Shown here: positions 1 through 6,111 of the stretch, one piece after another
How the letters are laid out: every line of letters starts with the position of its first letter
How positions within the stretch are numbered: the first letter of the stretch is position 1
Assembly: GCA_031273305.1 (NCBI GenBank)
Contig: JAISSC010000221.1
Span: 1-7,765, forward strand
Direction: 5' to 3'
DNA from: Flavobacteriaceae bacterium
Lineage (GTDB): Bacteria > Bacteroidota > Bacteroidia > Flavobacteriales > Weeksellaceae
Length of the DNA stretch: 7,765 nucleotides
Notes under the pieces: generated by a model
Database searches by the model: none
Seen by the model: only the letters and a program-made list of their open reading frames with translations
What the model was told of the DNA's origin: nothing
Position numbers and translations under genes: made by a program

Positions 1-322
1 CCTGAGTGGGAATAAGTTTGTCATCATAAAATTCCAGAGTTTTACTTATCTTATCCAGAACAACGATGAACAGAGGATTTATTATAAACAGTTTTTTGGA
101 CGGCGTGAAATTTTTTAGAAGATGTATTTTTTTAGTATTGGGATTGTATTTTAACAAAGAACTTTCTTCGGCGGAGAAGAAATATAGGGAATTGAACAGG
201 TCTGCCTGAAGGAAAGTGTAAGAATCCGGAACGGTAATTTTTATACTGTCCTGAATGGTGATATTCTGTCCTATTCCTCCGAGTGGGGAGAAAAATAAAA
301 ATAAAAATATTATTTTATTCAT
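1..322 (-). CDS. Secreted protein of unknown function, N-terminal 107 residues (cut by window edge)
   Basis: The open frame starts at an ATG (complement of 320-322) and runs off the left edge with no stop. It opens with a typical signal peptide: MNK, then a run of I/F/L residues, ending near GIGQ, so the mature chain probably starts at about residue 19. The rest alternates short hydrophobic strands with polar turns (LLKYNPNTKK, INPLFIVVLD, LEFYDDKL), as in beta-propeller-like periplasmic or outer-surface proteins of Bacteroidota. The 'NPL-hydrophobic-LDxxxxxLEFYDxKL' stretch loosely recalls a flavobacterial family of secreted propeller-like proteins I know only from memory, so the family call is weak. 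It lies downstream of asnS on the same strand, 231 bases away, with its own promoter-like box, so it is probably a separate unit. Confidence 0.72.
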   Translation of the reverse strand, partial: MNKIIFLFLFFSPLGGIGQNITIQDSIKITVPDSYTFLQADLFNSLYFFSAEESSLLKYNPNTKKIHLLKNFTPSKKLFIINPLFIVVLDKISKTLEFYDDKLIPTQ

Positions 323-341
323 TTCAGCTGTTTAAGGCAAG

Positions 342-368
342 TAAAGATAAGCAAAATAAGTTTACAAA
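342..368 (-). promoter_or_regulatory. Possible Bacteroidota-type promoter for the left-edge secreted gene
   Basis: On the minus strand, TATCTTTA (342-349) matches 7 of 8 positions of the TAnnTTTG -7 box. A TTTG lies upstream (365-368) with a 15-base spacer, shorter than the usual 17-20 or so. The ATG at 322 would follow a leader of roughly 13 bases. The position fits but the spacing is poor. Confidence 0.3.
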
Positions 369-401
369 ACAGTATTTAACGTGAGTTCGGGATAAGAACG
401 G

Positions 402-430
402 AGCCCGGCTTTGCGAAGCAAAGCCGGGCT
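402..430. repeat. Perfect 13-bp hairpin with GAA loop (REP-like)
   Basis: Bases 402-414 (AGCCCGGCTTTGC) are perfectly complementary to 418-430, leaving only GAA as the loop. The tip, GCGAAGC (413-419), is the DNA mini-hairpin known for unusual thermal stability. Neither strand has a T run after the stem, so it does not look like a standard intrinsic terminator. It sits between asnS and the next minus-strand gene in a GC-rich island within AT-rich DNA, as REP or BIME-type palindromes do. It may still end or stabilise the asnS transcript. Confidence 0.75.
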
Positions 431-471
431 AACCTATTGACGTGCAATAAATTAATCTGTTATTGGTAGGC

Positions 472-522
472 AAAGACGTGGCAATCTCATCTTATTGCGA
501 GGAGGCACGATGGGGTAATCTG
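472..522. repeat. Fragments of a dispersed intergenic repeat, two partial copies
   Basis: The segment reads as the tail of one unit (AAAGACGTGGCAATCTC, ending at 488) and then a second unit starting ATTGCGAGGAGGCACGA (494-510) and ending TGGGGTAATCTG (511-522). Both endings fit a unit of the form TTGCGAGG...ACG.TGGCAATCTC. A related copy in the same orientation lies at 5882-5904, with TTGCGAG and GTGGCAACCCC. I recall similar 'ATTGCGAGGAG...GGCAATCTC' repeats scattered between genes in several bacterial phyla. No coding potential is visible. The rest of 323-553 is AT-rich and shows nothing else I can support. Confidence 0.55.
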
Positions 523-553
523 TTTTATCCCTTTTATATCAATCGTCGTTAAT

Positions 554-2002
554 CTAAAATTCTGCGTTATTGGGAGTTCTTGGGAAAGGAATTACGTCCC
601 GGATGTTTCCCATCCCGGTTACAAACTGAACCAGTCTTTCCAGTCCCAGTCCGAATCCGGCGTGAGGAACCGTGCCGAATTTACGGGTATCCAGATACCA
701 CCAAAGTTCTTCTTCATTAATATTCAGCTCCCTCATTTTTTGCTTGAGAATCTCCGGTCTTTCTTCTCTTTGTGAGCCTCCGATTATCTCCCCAATGCCC
801 GGAAACAAAACATCCATAGCCCGTACGGTTTTGCCATCGTCGTTTAAACGCATATAAAACGCCTTGATCTTTGCAGGATAATCGAATAAAACTACCGGAG
901 TTTTGAAATGTTTTTCTACCAGATACCTTTCGTGTTCCGATTGTAAGTCTGCACCCCATTCCTCGATAGGGTACTTGAATTTTCCTTTTTGGTTAGGCTT
1001 GGAGTTCTTAAGAATGTCGATAGCCTCAGTATAACTTAACCGGATAAATTTATTTTTTAGTACAAATTCCAGCTTTTCATGGAGGTTATGTTCTGATTTT
1101 TCTTCCTTAGGTTTTTGTTTTTGTTCTTCCTCAAAACGTTTGTTCAGGAAGTCTAAATCCTCCTTACAGTTGTCGACTGCATATTGGATACAATATTTCA
1201 AAAAATCTTCCGCCAGGTCAATATCCTTTTCCAAATCATAAAAGGCTACTTCGGGTTCTATCATCCAAAATTCAGCCAAATGTCGGGTAGTGTTGGAATT
1301 CTCTGCCCTGAAAGTGGGACCGAAAGTGTATACTTTTCCTAATCCCATAGCAGCGGCTTCTGCTTCTAACTGCCCGGACACGGTAAGGTTGGTTTTCTTC
1401 CCGAAAAAGTCTTGCGAAAAATCTACGATTCCATCATTATCGCGAGGAAGATCGTTTAAATCTAAATTGGTGACAGTAAACATTTCTCCTGCTCCTTCGG
1501 CATCTGAGCCTGTTATGATGGGAGTATTGATATAAAAAAATCCGTTTTTATTGAAATATTGGTGTACGGCAAAGCTCAAAGCATTCCTCACTCTCATCAC
1601 TGCCGCAAAGGTATTGGTTCTGAACCGTAGATGTGCCTGCTCTCTTAGTTTTTCTAATGAATGACGCTTAGGTTGGAGAATAGTTTCCTGCACATCGTCA
1701 GGATTGGCATATCCGTAAATTTTTATCTTAGCGGCTATAACTTCAATTTCCTGCCCTGCTCCCTTACTTTCGGAAACGATACCGTCTATGCGGATAGCAG
1801 AGGCAGTAGTGATCTGTTTTAAAGTCTCATTATCAAAATTATTATAATCAATTACAATTTGAAGATTGTTTTGTCCTGAACCGTCGTTTAATGAGATAAA
1901 CTGATTGGAGCGAAAAGAACGTACCCAACCTTTTACAATAACTTCCTCATGTAAGGCTTCCCTGCCTTTAGATAACAATTCCTTAATACGATAAACTTTC
2001 AT
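554..2002 (-). CDS. asnS: Asparaginyl-tRNA synthetase
   Basis: This class IIb aminoacyl-tRNA synthetase is cytoplasmic and charges tRNA-Asn with asparagine using ATP. Residues 20-100 form the N-terminal OB-fold anticodon-binding domain (VIVKGWVRSF). The catalytic core holds motif 1 around YINTPIIT (157-164), motif 2 starting FRAENSNTTRH (231-241) with the flipping-loop glutamate and arginines, and motif 3 GFGLGLERLVQF (449-460) with its ATP-binding arginine. The direct 'AENS' and 'TRHLAEFWMIEPE' signature favours AsnRS over AspRS. At 482 residues it is slightly longer than the common ~465; a charged K/E-rich insertion at about 283-312 explains this. The ATG at 2002 has no Shine-Dalgarno but lies about 25 bases below a good TAnnTTTG box. 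The stop is TAG at 554-556. It is separated from its upstream neighbour by 90 bases, so it is probably transcribed alone. Confidence 0.97.
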   Translation of the reverse strand: MKVYRIKELLSKGREALHEEVIVKGWVRSFRSNQFISLNDGSGQNNLQIVIDYNNFDNETLKQITTASAIRIDGIVSESKGAGQEIEVIAAKIKIYGYANPDDVQETILQPKRHSLEKLREQAHLRFRTNTFAAVMRVRNALSFAVHQYFNKNGFFYINTPIITGSDAEGAGEMFTVTNLDLNDLPRDNDGIVDFSQDFFGKKTNLTVSGQLEAEAAAMGLGKVYTFGPTFRAENSNTTRHLAEFWMIEPEVAFYDLEKDIDLAEDFLKYCIQYAVDNCKEDLDFLNKRFEEEQKQKPKEEKSEHNLHEKLEFVLKNKFIRLSYTEAIDILKNSKPNQKGKFKYPIEEWGADLQSEHERYLVEKHFKTPVVLFDYPAKIKAFYMRLNDDGKTVRAMDVLFPGIGEIIGGSQREERPEILKQKMRELNINEEELWWYLDTRKFGTVPHAGFGLGLERLVQFVTGMGNIRDVIPFPRTPNNAEF

Positions 2003-2027
2003 CTATTTTTTGATTTTTAACAGGGAG

Positions 2028-2053
2028 CAAAGATAGAGATTTTTTTGAGCAAT
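2028..2053 (-). promoter_or_regulatory. Promoter-like box for asnS
   Basis: On the minus strand TATCTTTG (2028-2035) matches the TAnnTTTG -7 element of Bacteroidota promoters perfectly. An ATTG lies upstream (2050-2053), but the 14-base spacer is short for a -33 TTTG, so that half is doubtful. Transcription would begin near 2020, giving asnS a leader of about 20 bases. Confidence 0.6.
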
Positions 2054-2092
2054 GTAATATTATTGAGGTAATAGAAATTTCTTCACCTCTGA

Positions 2093-2416
2093 TTAGGATA
2101 AAGCTAAATCACTTATAGTAAGCACTAATGTATCCTTTTTCAAGGAATAACTGTTTAAATGGTCAAACTGCTCATAACTTTCCAGCACTTCTTCTACACC
2201 ATTTTCAATTTTTCTTATTTGAATATACGATTGGCTTGAAGCATTTGAAGGGATATGATATATCCTTATAATATAATTTTTATCGGGTATTTTTATACTT
2301 TCAACCACCTTAAATTCATCGTCAAAAATAGTAAAGGTTGATAATTTGTATACCCCGAAGAATAATAAAATCAAAACTCCTATCCCTATTCCAAGTAATA
2401 TTTTTCTAGTTTTCAT
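2093..2416 (-). CDS. Small membrane-anchored protein of unknown function (107 aa)
   Basis: The N-terminus (MKTRK, then about 19 hydrophobic residues ending FFGVYKL) is a single membrane anchor or uncleaved signal, leaving about 80 residues outside. The outer part is strand-rich (FKVVESIKIPDKNYIIRIY, YIQIRKIENG), with a polar SNASSQSY loop. I recall similar short flavobacterial proteins with 'IPSNASSQSYIQ', but no function is known to me. I chose the ATG at 2416 because AAGGAG lies two bases before it and the protein then starts at the anchor. The frame also opens at an ATG at 2464 that overlaps the previous stop as TAATG, which would add 16 residues. It is the last gene of the minus-strand envelope cluster. 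Like its neighbour it is very AT-rich. Confidence 0.75.
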   Translation of the reverse strand: MKTRKILLGIGIGVLILLFFGVYKLSTFTIFDDEFKVVESIKIPDKNYIIRIYHIPSNASSQSYIQIRKIENGVEEVLESYEQFDHLNSYSLKKDTLVLTISDLALS

Positions 2417-2418
2417 TA

Positions 2419-2424
2419 CTCCTT
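2419..2424 (-). promoter_or_regulatory. Shine-Dalgarno AAGGAG supporting the start at 2416
   Basis: On the minus strand AAGGAG is followed by TA and then ATG. The two-base spacing is tighter than ideal. It is still the clearest purine-rich site among the gene starts in this window and argues for the internal start over the overlapping ATG at 2464. Confidence 0.4.
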
Positions 2425-2463
2425 GTTTTCTAAATAATATATTCTGAAAATTCTTTAAATACA

Positions 2464-2967
2464 TTATTTATCAAAATCAATCACATCTTTTTTGCTGTTT
2501 TTTGGAGTTTCTATGTTAATCTGTTTATTTTGAAGATTAATGATAAAATAATCTCCTTTTTGATATTTATCTTCAATAATCAATTGTAAAATTCCTCCTA
2601 TCTCCATAAAATGATACTTCCCTTTTAATGAATCTCCTTTATAAATGGTTACACTTTTATCATTCCATATTCCTATAGAATCTCCTTCTAATTTTAACAC
2701 TCCTTGTTCAGCAAAAATTAAACTATTCCCTTTAAATATTTTATAATATGAACTTGCTTCTATCTTACCTCTTTTAACCTTTTTTACATTCTTAATCTCC
2801 CACTTATTTTGGATTAATTTTATATAATCCATCTTAATAAAGTTCTGTTGCTGATATACTTCTTGCTGTAATTCAACAGTTTTTGAGGTGGTTTTATCTT
2901 TATGTCCTTCACAGTTAACCACTCCCCAAAAGCATACTAACAATATAATAACCTTATAGCTGTTCAT
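2464..2967 (-). CDS. Small lipoprotein of unknown function (167 aa)
   Basis: A short lipoprotein signal (MNSYKVIILLVCFWGVVNC) ends in a V-V-N-C lipobox, so Cys19 should be lipidated. The mature chain begins C-E-G-H-K-D-K, an acidic/polar start that might or might not direct it to the cell surface. Residues 28-45 are Q-rich and probably flexible. From about 48 on, alternating strands (KWEIKNVKK, SLIFAEQGVLKLEGDSIGIW, YHFMEIGGILQLIIE, DYFIINL) suggest a small beta-barrel of lipocalin-like type, but this is a shape impression, not a motif match. The ATG at 2967 has AAGG about 11 bases upstream. It follows the serine hydrolase by 18 bases and its stop touches the alternative start of the next gene, so all three are probably co-transcribed. 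One sampled 60-base line here has only 11 G/C. Confidence 0.8.
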   Translation of the reverse strand: MNSYKVIILLVCFWGVVNCEGHKDKTTSKTVELQQEVYQQQNFIKMDYIKLIQNKWEIKNVKKVKRGKIEASSYYKIFKGNSLIFAEQGVLKLEGDSIGIWNDKSVTIYKGDSLKGKYHFMEIGGILQLIIEDKYQKGDYFIINLQNKQINIETPKNSKKDVIDFDK

Positions 2968-2985
2968 AATTATATAACCTTGTTC

Positions 2986-4326
2986 TCATAATCCTGCACT
3001 TGATTTAAGTTTCTTCTTATCGGTCTTTGTTGAACCTGATTTTGCAGAGTTTTCCGTCTTATTCTTAGATGTTTTATGGTTCAAAATAGCCTTATCCGAT
3101 AAAGAAGAAATTGAGTCATTCTCGATTGAGTCGGGTGCTTCCAGAGGATAGTCTCCGAATAAAGAAGACAACCGTAATGAAGAATACATCGCTTTGGAAA
3201 GTTTATTCCCGATGGCAATAATGGTTACTTTTTCATCTAATAAATGGATAAATATTGCATTGCTTCCATGCCACCATCCGGTGTGATAAACTATTTTTTT
3301 ACCATTGTCGAATACCATTATCCGCATGCCTAAACCATAATTTTTAACTCCCGGTTTTTCATTGCTATAAGGGGTAAACATATGTTCCAGCAGGTCTTTC
3401 CGCAAGAAATTGGGCGCATACATAGCCTGACTTAAACGGAGTAGATCTCTTGGAGTTGTGTACAGGTTTTTGTCTCCGTATATCAGATCCAGATGATTTA
3501 ATTCAAAAAGTTTTTCATTGGCATAGTAGGAGGGAGTAGCATGGGGCAGGTCTTTCTCCTGTAATATATAAGAGTGGTTCATGCCCAAAGGTTTAAAGAT
3601 CATTTGCTCCAGAGCTTCCGGAAAAGATTTATTGGTGATCTTTTCTACAATCAGAGCCAGCAGAGCAAAATTAGTATTGGAATAGGAAAAATGACTGTCA
3701 TGCTTCCACTGAATAGCCGGTTTATACTCTGCAAACAAGTTAAGAATATCCTCATTAGATAATCTTTTACTCTTGTCCCATGATTTTATTTCGTCTATAA
3801 CGTAGGCATAGTTGGGCAATCCGCTTCGGTGGGTCAGCAAACTATGAATGGTAATCTCCGGATAAGGAAAAGAAGGAAGAAAGGAATCTACCTTTTGGCT
3901 TAAATCCAGCTTATCGGCTTCCACCAGTTTTAGAATTGCGAGAGACGTCAGTACTTTGCTTACGGAGGCAACATGCATAGGCGTAGTAGAGGTTATAGGA
4001 GTTTTCTCTTCAATATTGGCATATCCTGTATATTTTTCCAAAAGGACGTTATTCCCTCTGGCTACGATAATACCCCCGCTTGATTTTTGCTCTTCCCATA
4101 CTTTAGTAAAATAAGTATTGAGTAATTTCTTGATTTCCAAATCGTTAGGAGCATGGCTGTCTTTTTTCGTAAATAGGGTTGTGAAATTTATATTATAAAA
4201 TCCCGGAGAGGTTTGGTCTATTCTTTGTTCGTTATTTTTTGGAGAGGTGCGTGATTCTTTACAGTTAAAAAGAAATAAATTGAAGGAACAAGTTAAGATT
4301 ATTAGCAATACTGTTTTTTTACACAT
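2986..4326 (-). CDS. Serine hydrolase lipoprotein, class C beta-lactamase / penicillin-binding family
   Basis: This is a 446-residue member of the beta-lactamase-related serine hydrolases (AmpC, DD-peptidase and esterase relatives). The signal peptide ends FLFNC, so Cys22 is the likely lipidation site and the enzyme faces the periplasm or surface. Catalytic elements are in the right order and spacing: S-V-S-K at 121-124 (nucleophile Ser121, Lys124), Y-S-N at 215-217, and H-T-G at 348-350 in place of K-T-G. 'LLTHRSGLPNY' (163-173) is typical of the family. Residues after about 400 form a Lys/Ser/Thr-rich, probably unstructured tail outside the usual domain. Family members cleave peptides, esters or beta-lactams; HTG instead of KTG is common in non-lactamase members, so resistance should not be assumed. 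It leads the three-gene envelope cluster. A three-codon frame with a better ribosome site ends one base before its ATG. Confidence 0.9.
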   Translation of the reverse strand: MCKKTVLLIILTCSFNLFLFNCKESRTSPKNNEQRIDQTSPGFYNINFTTLFTKKDSHAPNDLEIKKLLNTYFTKVWEEQKSSGGIIVARGNNVLLEKYTGYANIEEKTPITSTTPMHVASVSKVLTSLAILKLVEADKLDLSQKVDSFLPSFPYPEITIHSLLTHRSGLPNYAYVIDEIKSWDKSKRLSNEDILNLFAEYKPAIQWKHDSHFSYSNTNFALLALIVEKITNKSFPEALEQMIFKPLGMNHSYILQEKDLPHATPSYYANEKLFELNHLDLIYGDKNLYTTPRDLLRLSQAMYAPNFLRKDLLEHMFTPYSNEKPGVKNYGLGMRIMVFDNGKKIVYHTGWWHGSNAIFIHLLDEKVTIIAIGNKLSKAMYSSLRLSSLFGDYPLEAPDSIENDSISSLSDKAILNHKTSKNKTENSAKSGSTKTDKKKLKSSAGL

Positions 4327-4327
4327 T

Positions 4328-4348
4328 TTATCGGGTCATATTTTTCCT
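4328..4348 (-). promoter_or_regulatory. AGGA site and three-codon upstream frame before the serine hydrolase
   Basis: On the minus strand AGGA (4345-4348) lies five bases before an ATG (4337-4339) that opens M-T-R-stop (TAA at 4328-4330). One base later comes the ATG of the serine hydrolase at 4326, in another frame. The main ATG has no other ribosome site, so ribosomes may load at AGGA and restart. The remaining 4349-4454 is AT-rich; TAACTTGC near 4370-4380 is only a poor -7 box. Confidence 0.3.
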
Positions 4349-4454
4349 GTTATCAATTTATTTGAATAAGATTGCAAGTTAGGCGTATTAATGTTAAATT
4401 TACCTTAAATAAATGTTAAAATATCATAAAATTATTTTTTGAGGATAAATCGGG

Positions 4455-5654
4455 TTATTCTATTAATTCCGCTAAAATGCAAAGATTTTTATCCATTGAC
4501 CGGGTGAAGATCAAATAATCTTCCCCTCCTTCGTCCAGTCCGTATCTTTTCCTGATAGCCGCTGTTTTCAAGGGATGATTTTTGCTAATGATGTTAAATT
4601 TATCCTGTTCTGATTTTGCGGGAATAAAATGAGGGTCTAATATAAAAAATACTTTTCCCGGAAAGTTGGGCACGATTTCATGAGAAGTATAAATATGAGT
4701 ATTAGGATGTAGTTTTTTAAGATTATACCTGTGACTGATAAGTTTGAACGCTCCGGATTTTAAGATGGAGGCATTCGGAATATGCAGATAAGATTCCGGA
4801 AGAGAATAATCAGGATTTTTCGCCTGCTTTTCTTCCGACCAATAAAATGAAAATTCAGGTTGATTAGTTTCCAAATTAAAACATCGGATTGGAAGATTTT
4901 CCTGAGTGTTTTTTTGGTCGGGTTTTTGGTCGGGATTAAGTTTAACGATCAGTTCCTTTGCCTCATTTTTCACGGAAACGATGAAAATAGTTGAAACGGA
5001 GAGATTATCGATCACCTGTTGCAAATCCAGAAGAGGAGAAAGTTTAATAAAAACCGACGAAGACGCTTGCAGTAATTTTTCCTGAATCAGGGTTACATCA
5101 GGCTTCAAATCTTTCAGCAGAATTACTTTGTTATTATTTTTATCTCGTCGGGAAGGGTCCAGATAGATAAAATCGAAGTGAGTTGAATTTTCCGCAAGAA
5201 ATTCTTCTGCGGTTTTGTTGATAAACGTTATGTTTTTTTTATTCAGCACCGAGAAGTTATGAGTTACTATTTCCAGTAATTCAAGGTCAGGTTCAACATA
5301 AAAAAACTCTTTGGACGATTCTGAAATAAAAAAACTGTCAATTCCCATACCTCCGGTTAGGTCAACTCCCTTTTCCCCTGACATTATTTTTTGTTTGAAT
5401 TGGGCGGTAGCCTGAGAAGATGCCTGTTCCAGATTAACATGAGGAGGATAAATGATTTGTGTGTTTTCCGATATAAACGGAAATTTGGTTTGAGCTATTT
5501 TTTTTCCTTGCATCTGTTGTACGATTTCCAGTGGAGACACAAATTTAAAAGGGGATTTCCTCATACGTATAGTATAAATGTCCCATTTCGGTATATGGGT
5601 AATATAGTCAATATAGTTCTGAACTTCCTTATTTAATAAGTTTTTGTTTATCAC
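4455..5654 (-). CDS. Class I SAM-dependent methyltransferase with THUMP-like C-terminal domain
   Basis: Numbered from the GTG at 5654 (399 aa). The glycine-rich SAM loop GVDLTGGMGIDSFF is at 96-109, the acidic end of strand 2 (YVEPDLELLE) near 119-128, and the family's DPSRRD in the place of NPPY at 166-171, followed by IKLSP (203-207). The C-terminal part, with IRKRYGLDEGGEDYLIFTR at 367-385, matches the THUMP-like domain found beside such methyltransferases in Bacteroidota. An RNA substrate is likely from the domain pairing but is not proven. The frame extends to a TTG at 5729. I prefer the GTG because the protein then opens MINKNLLNKEVQNYI, as I recall homologues doing, and because a promoter-like box at 5677-5684 lies inside the extension. 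An in-frame tandem 12-bp duplication gives PDQKPDQK. No T-rich terminator is visible before the next gene. Confidence 0.88.
   Translation of the reverse strand: MINKNLLNKEVQNYIDYITHIPKWDIYTIRMRKSPFKFVSPLEIVQQMQGKKIAQTKFPFISENTQIIYPPHVNLEQASSQATAQFKQKIMSGEKGVDLTGGMGIDSFFISESSKEFFYVEPDLELLEIVTHNFSVLNKKNITFINKTAEEFLAENSTHFDFIYLDPSRRDKNNNKVILLKDLKPDVTLIQEKLLQASSSVFIKLSPLLDLQQVIDNLSVSTIFIVSVKNEAKELIVKLNPDQKPDQKNTQENLPIRCFNLETNQPEFSFYWSEEKQAKNPDYSLPESYLHIPNASILKSGAFKLISHRYNLKKLHPNTHIYTSHEIVPNFPGKVFFILDPHFIPAKSEQDKFNIISKNHPLKTAAIRKRYGLDEGGEDYLIFTRSMDKNLCILAELIE
4911..4934. repeat. Perfect tandem 12-bp duplication inside the methyltransferase gene
   Basis: TTTTTGGTCGGG occurs twice head to tail (4911-4922 and 4923-4934). 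On the coding strand it encodes PDQK twice, in a polar loop between the catalytic core and the C-terminal domain. Being a multiple of three, gain or loss of a unit keeps the frame. Confidence 0.85.
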
Positions 5655-5676
5655 GTTTTTATAATTTAATAAATCG

Positions 5677-5708
5677 CTAAGATAAGATTTATTTAGAAAA
5701 ACATCAAC
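5677..5708 (-). promoter_or_regulatory. Promoter-like boxes for the methyltransferase
   Basis: On the minus strand TATCTTAG (5677-5684) matches 7 of 8 positions of TAnnTTTG. GTTG (5705-5708) sits 20 bases upstream, close to the expected -33/-7 spacing. Transcription starting near 5670 would give a leader of about 15 bases to the GTG at 5654 and would exclude the TTG start at 5729. Confidence 0.4.
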
Positions 5709-5719
5709 TTTTCGTATCA

Positions 5720-5743
5720 GCAGATTCAACTCGCAGATTCAAC
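5720..5743. repeat. Short direct repeat GCAGATTCAAC, two copies
   Basis: GCAGATTCAAC occurs at 5720-5730 and again at 5733-5743, a period of 13 bases, just upstream of the methyltransferase promoter-like boxes. It could be an operator pair or simple slippage; nothing distinguishes these. Confidence 0.5.
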
Positions 5744-5764
5744 CAATAAAAGCAGCATTTGAGT

Positions 5765-5776
5765 AGGGACGTCCCT
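5765..5776. repeat. 12-bp perfect palindrome AGGGACGTCCCT
   Basis: This self-complementary dodecamer opens the repeat-rich part of the divergent intergenic region. It resembles half of the neighbouring hairpin (GAGACGTCCC ... GGGCGTCTC), so it is probably a decayed copy of the same 'GTAGGGACG...CGTCCCTAC' type of element rather than a stand-alone operator. Confidence 0.6.
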
Positions 5777-5801
5777 GCGTGGGTGTCCTCATATTATTGT
5801 G

Positions 5802-5835
5802 ACGTAGAGACGTCCCAATTTGGGCGTCTCCACGT
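5802..5835. repeat. Imperfect inverted repeat, 15-base arms
   Basis: ACGTAGAGACGTCCC (5802-5816) and TGGGCGTCTCCACGT (5821-5835) are complementary at 12 of 15 positions around an AATT centre. It looks like an eroded mobile palindrome. No T run follows on either strand. Confidence 0.6.
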
Positions 5836-5860
5836 TATGTCGTTCACGTTATCATTGTTG

Positions 5861-5906
5861 AGATTGCAACATTCCACTGCGTTGCGAGCGCAGCGTGGCA
5901 ACCCCG
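5861..5906. repeat. Third partial copy of the dispersed repeat, with a hairpin
   Basis: CCACTGCG (5874-5881) can pair with CGCAGCGTGG (5889-5898) with a two-base bulge around the loop TTGCGAG. The flanks AGATTGC (5861-5867) and GGCAAC (5897-5902) match, in inverted order, the GGCAATCT end of the copies at 472-522. The unit is GC-rich within AT-rich DNA and non-coding. The open frame crossing it (from 5759) has no protein character. Confidence 0.55.
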
Positions 5907-6080
5907 CAAAGACACCGGACACTATGACGTTATCCTTTTTATTCGCAAATAAACGGTATCATTATAAATAGTCTCTAAATTATTGAGCTAACAAACACTA
6001 TTAGTGGAATATTAAGTAAGATTGAAGTGCGAAAGTAAATAAAATAGTAAAATTATTTTATTATAAGATTTTTTTATTCA

Positions 6081-6088
6081 TACATTTG
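6081..6088 (+). promoter_or_regulatory. Promoter -7 box TACATTTG for the secreted paralogue pair
   Basis: TACATTTG fits TAnnTTTG exactly and is the only perfect match on the plus strand between the divergent genes that I noticed. No TTTG or TTG lies 17-22 bases upstream, only T/A-rich DNA. Start of transcription would be near 6094. Confidence 0.5.
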
Positions 6089-6096
6089 CAAATTCT

Positions 6097-6111
6097 ATTG
6101 AATTGAATTGA
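6097..6111 (+). repeat. Pentanucleotide tandem repeat (ATTGA)3
   Basis: Three exact copies of ATTGA lie just after the predicted transcription start of the secreted paralogue pair. Three units is short, so chance in AT-rich DNA is possible. Confidence 0.6.

Noticed and set aside
402..430. Strong hairpin as a rho-independent terminator of asnS
   Set aside because: No T-rich tract follows the stem on either strand, and it lies over 120 bases beyond the stop; REP-like element is the better description.
672..1535. Plus-strand and alternate minus-strand frames within asnS
   Set aside because: The asnS frame is intact with all class II motifs; the others are shadows without family features.
2065..2089. 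Inverted repeat GAGGT ... ACCTC as terminator of the envelope cluster
   Set aside because: The stem is 5-7 bp including a G-U pair around an 11-base loop, with no T run after it; too weak to call.
2986..4326. Reading the serine hydrolase as a beta-lactamase resistance gene
   Set aside because: It has SxxK and YxN but HTG rather than KTG, a lipoprotein anchor and a long tail; the family is broad and activity cannot be read from these motifs.
4360..4400. Promoter for the serine hydrolase built on TAACTTGC
   Set aside because: It departs from TAnnTTTG and lacks a convincing -33 box at the right distance.
5759..5971. 70-codon plus-strand open frame across the divergent intergenic region
   Set aside because: It runs through palindromic repeats, its translation has no domain character or signal, and no start context supports it.
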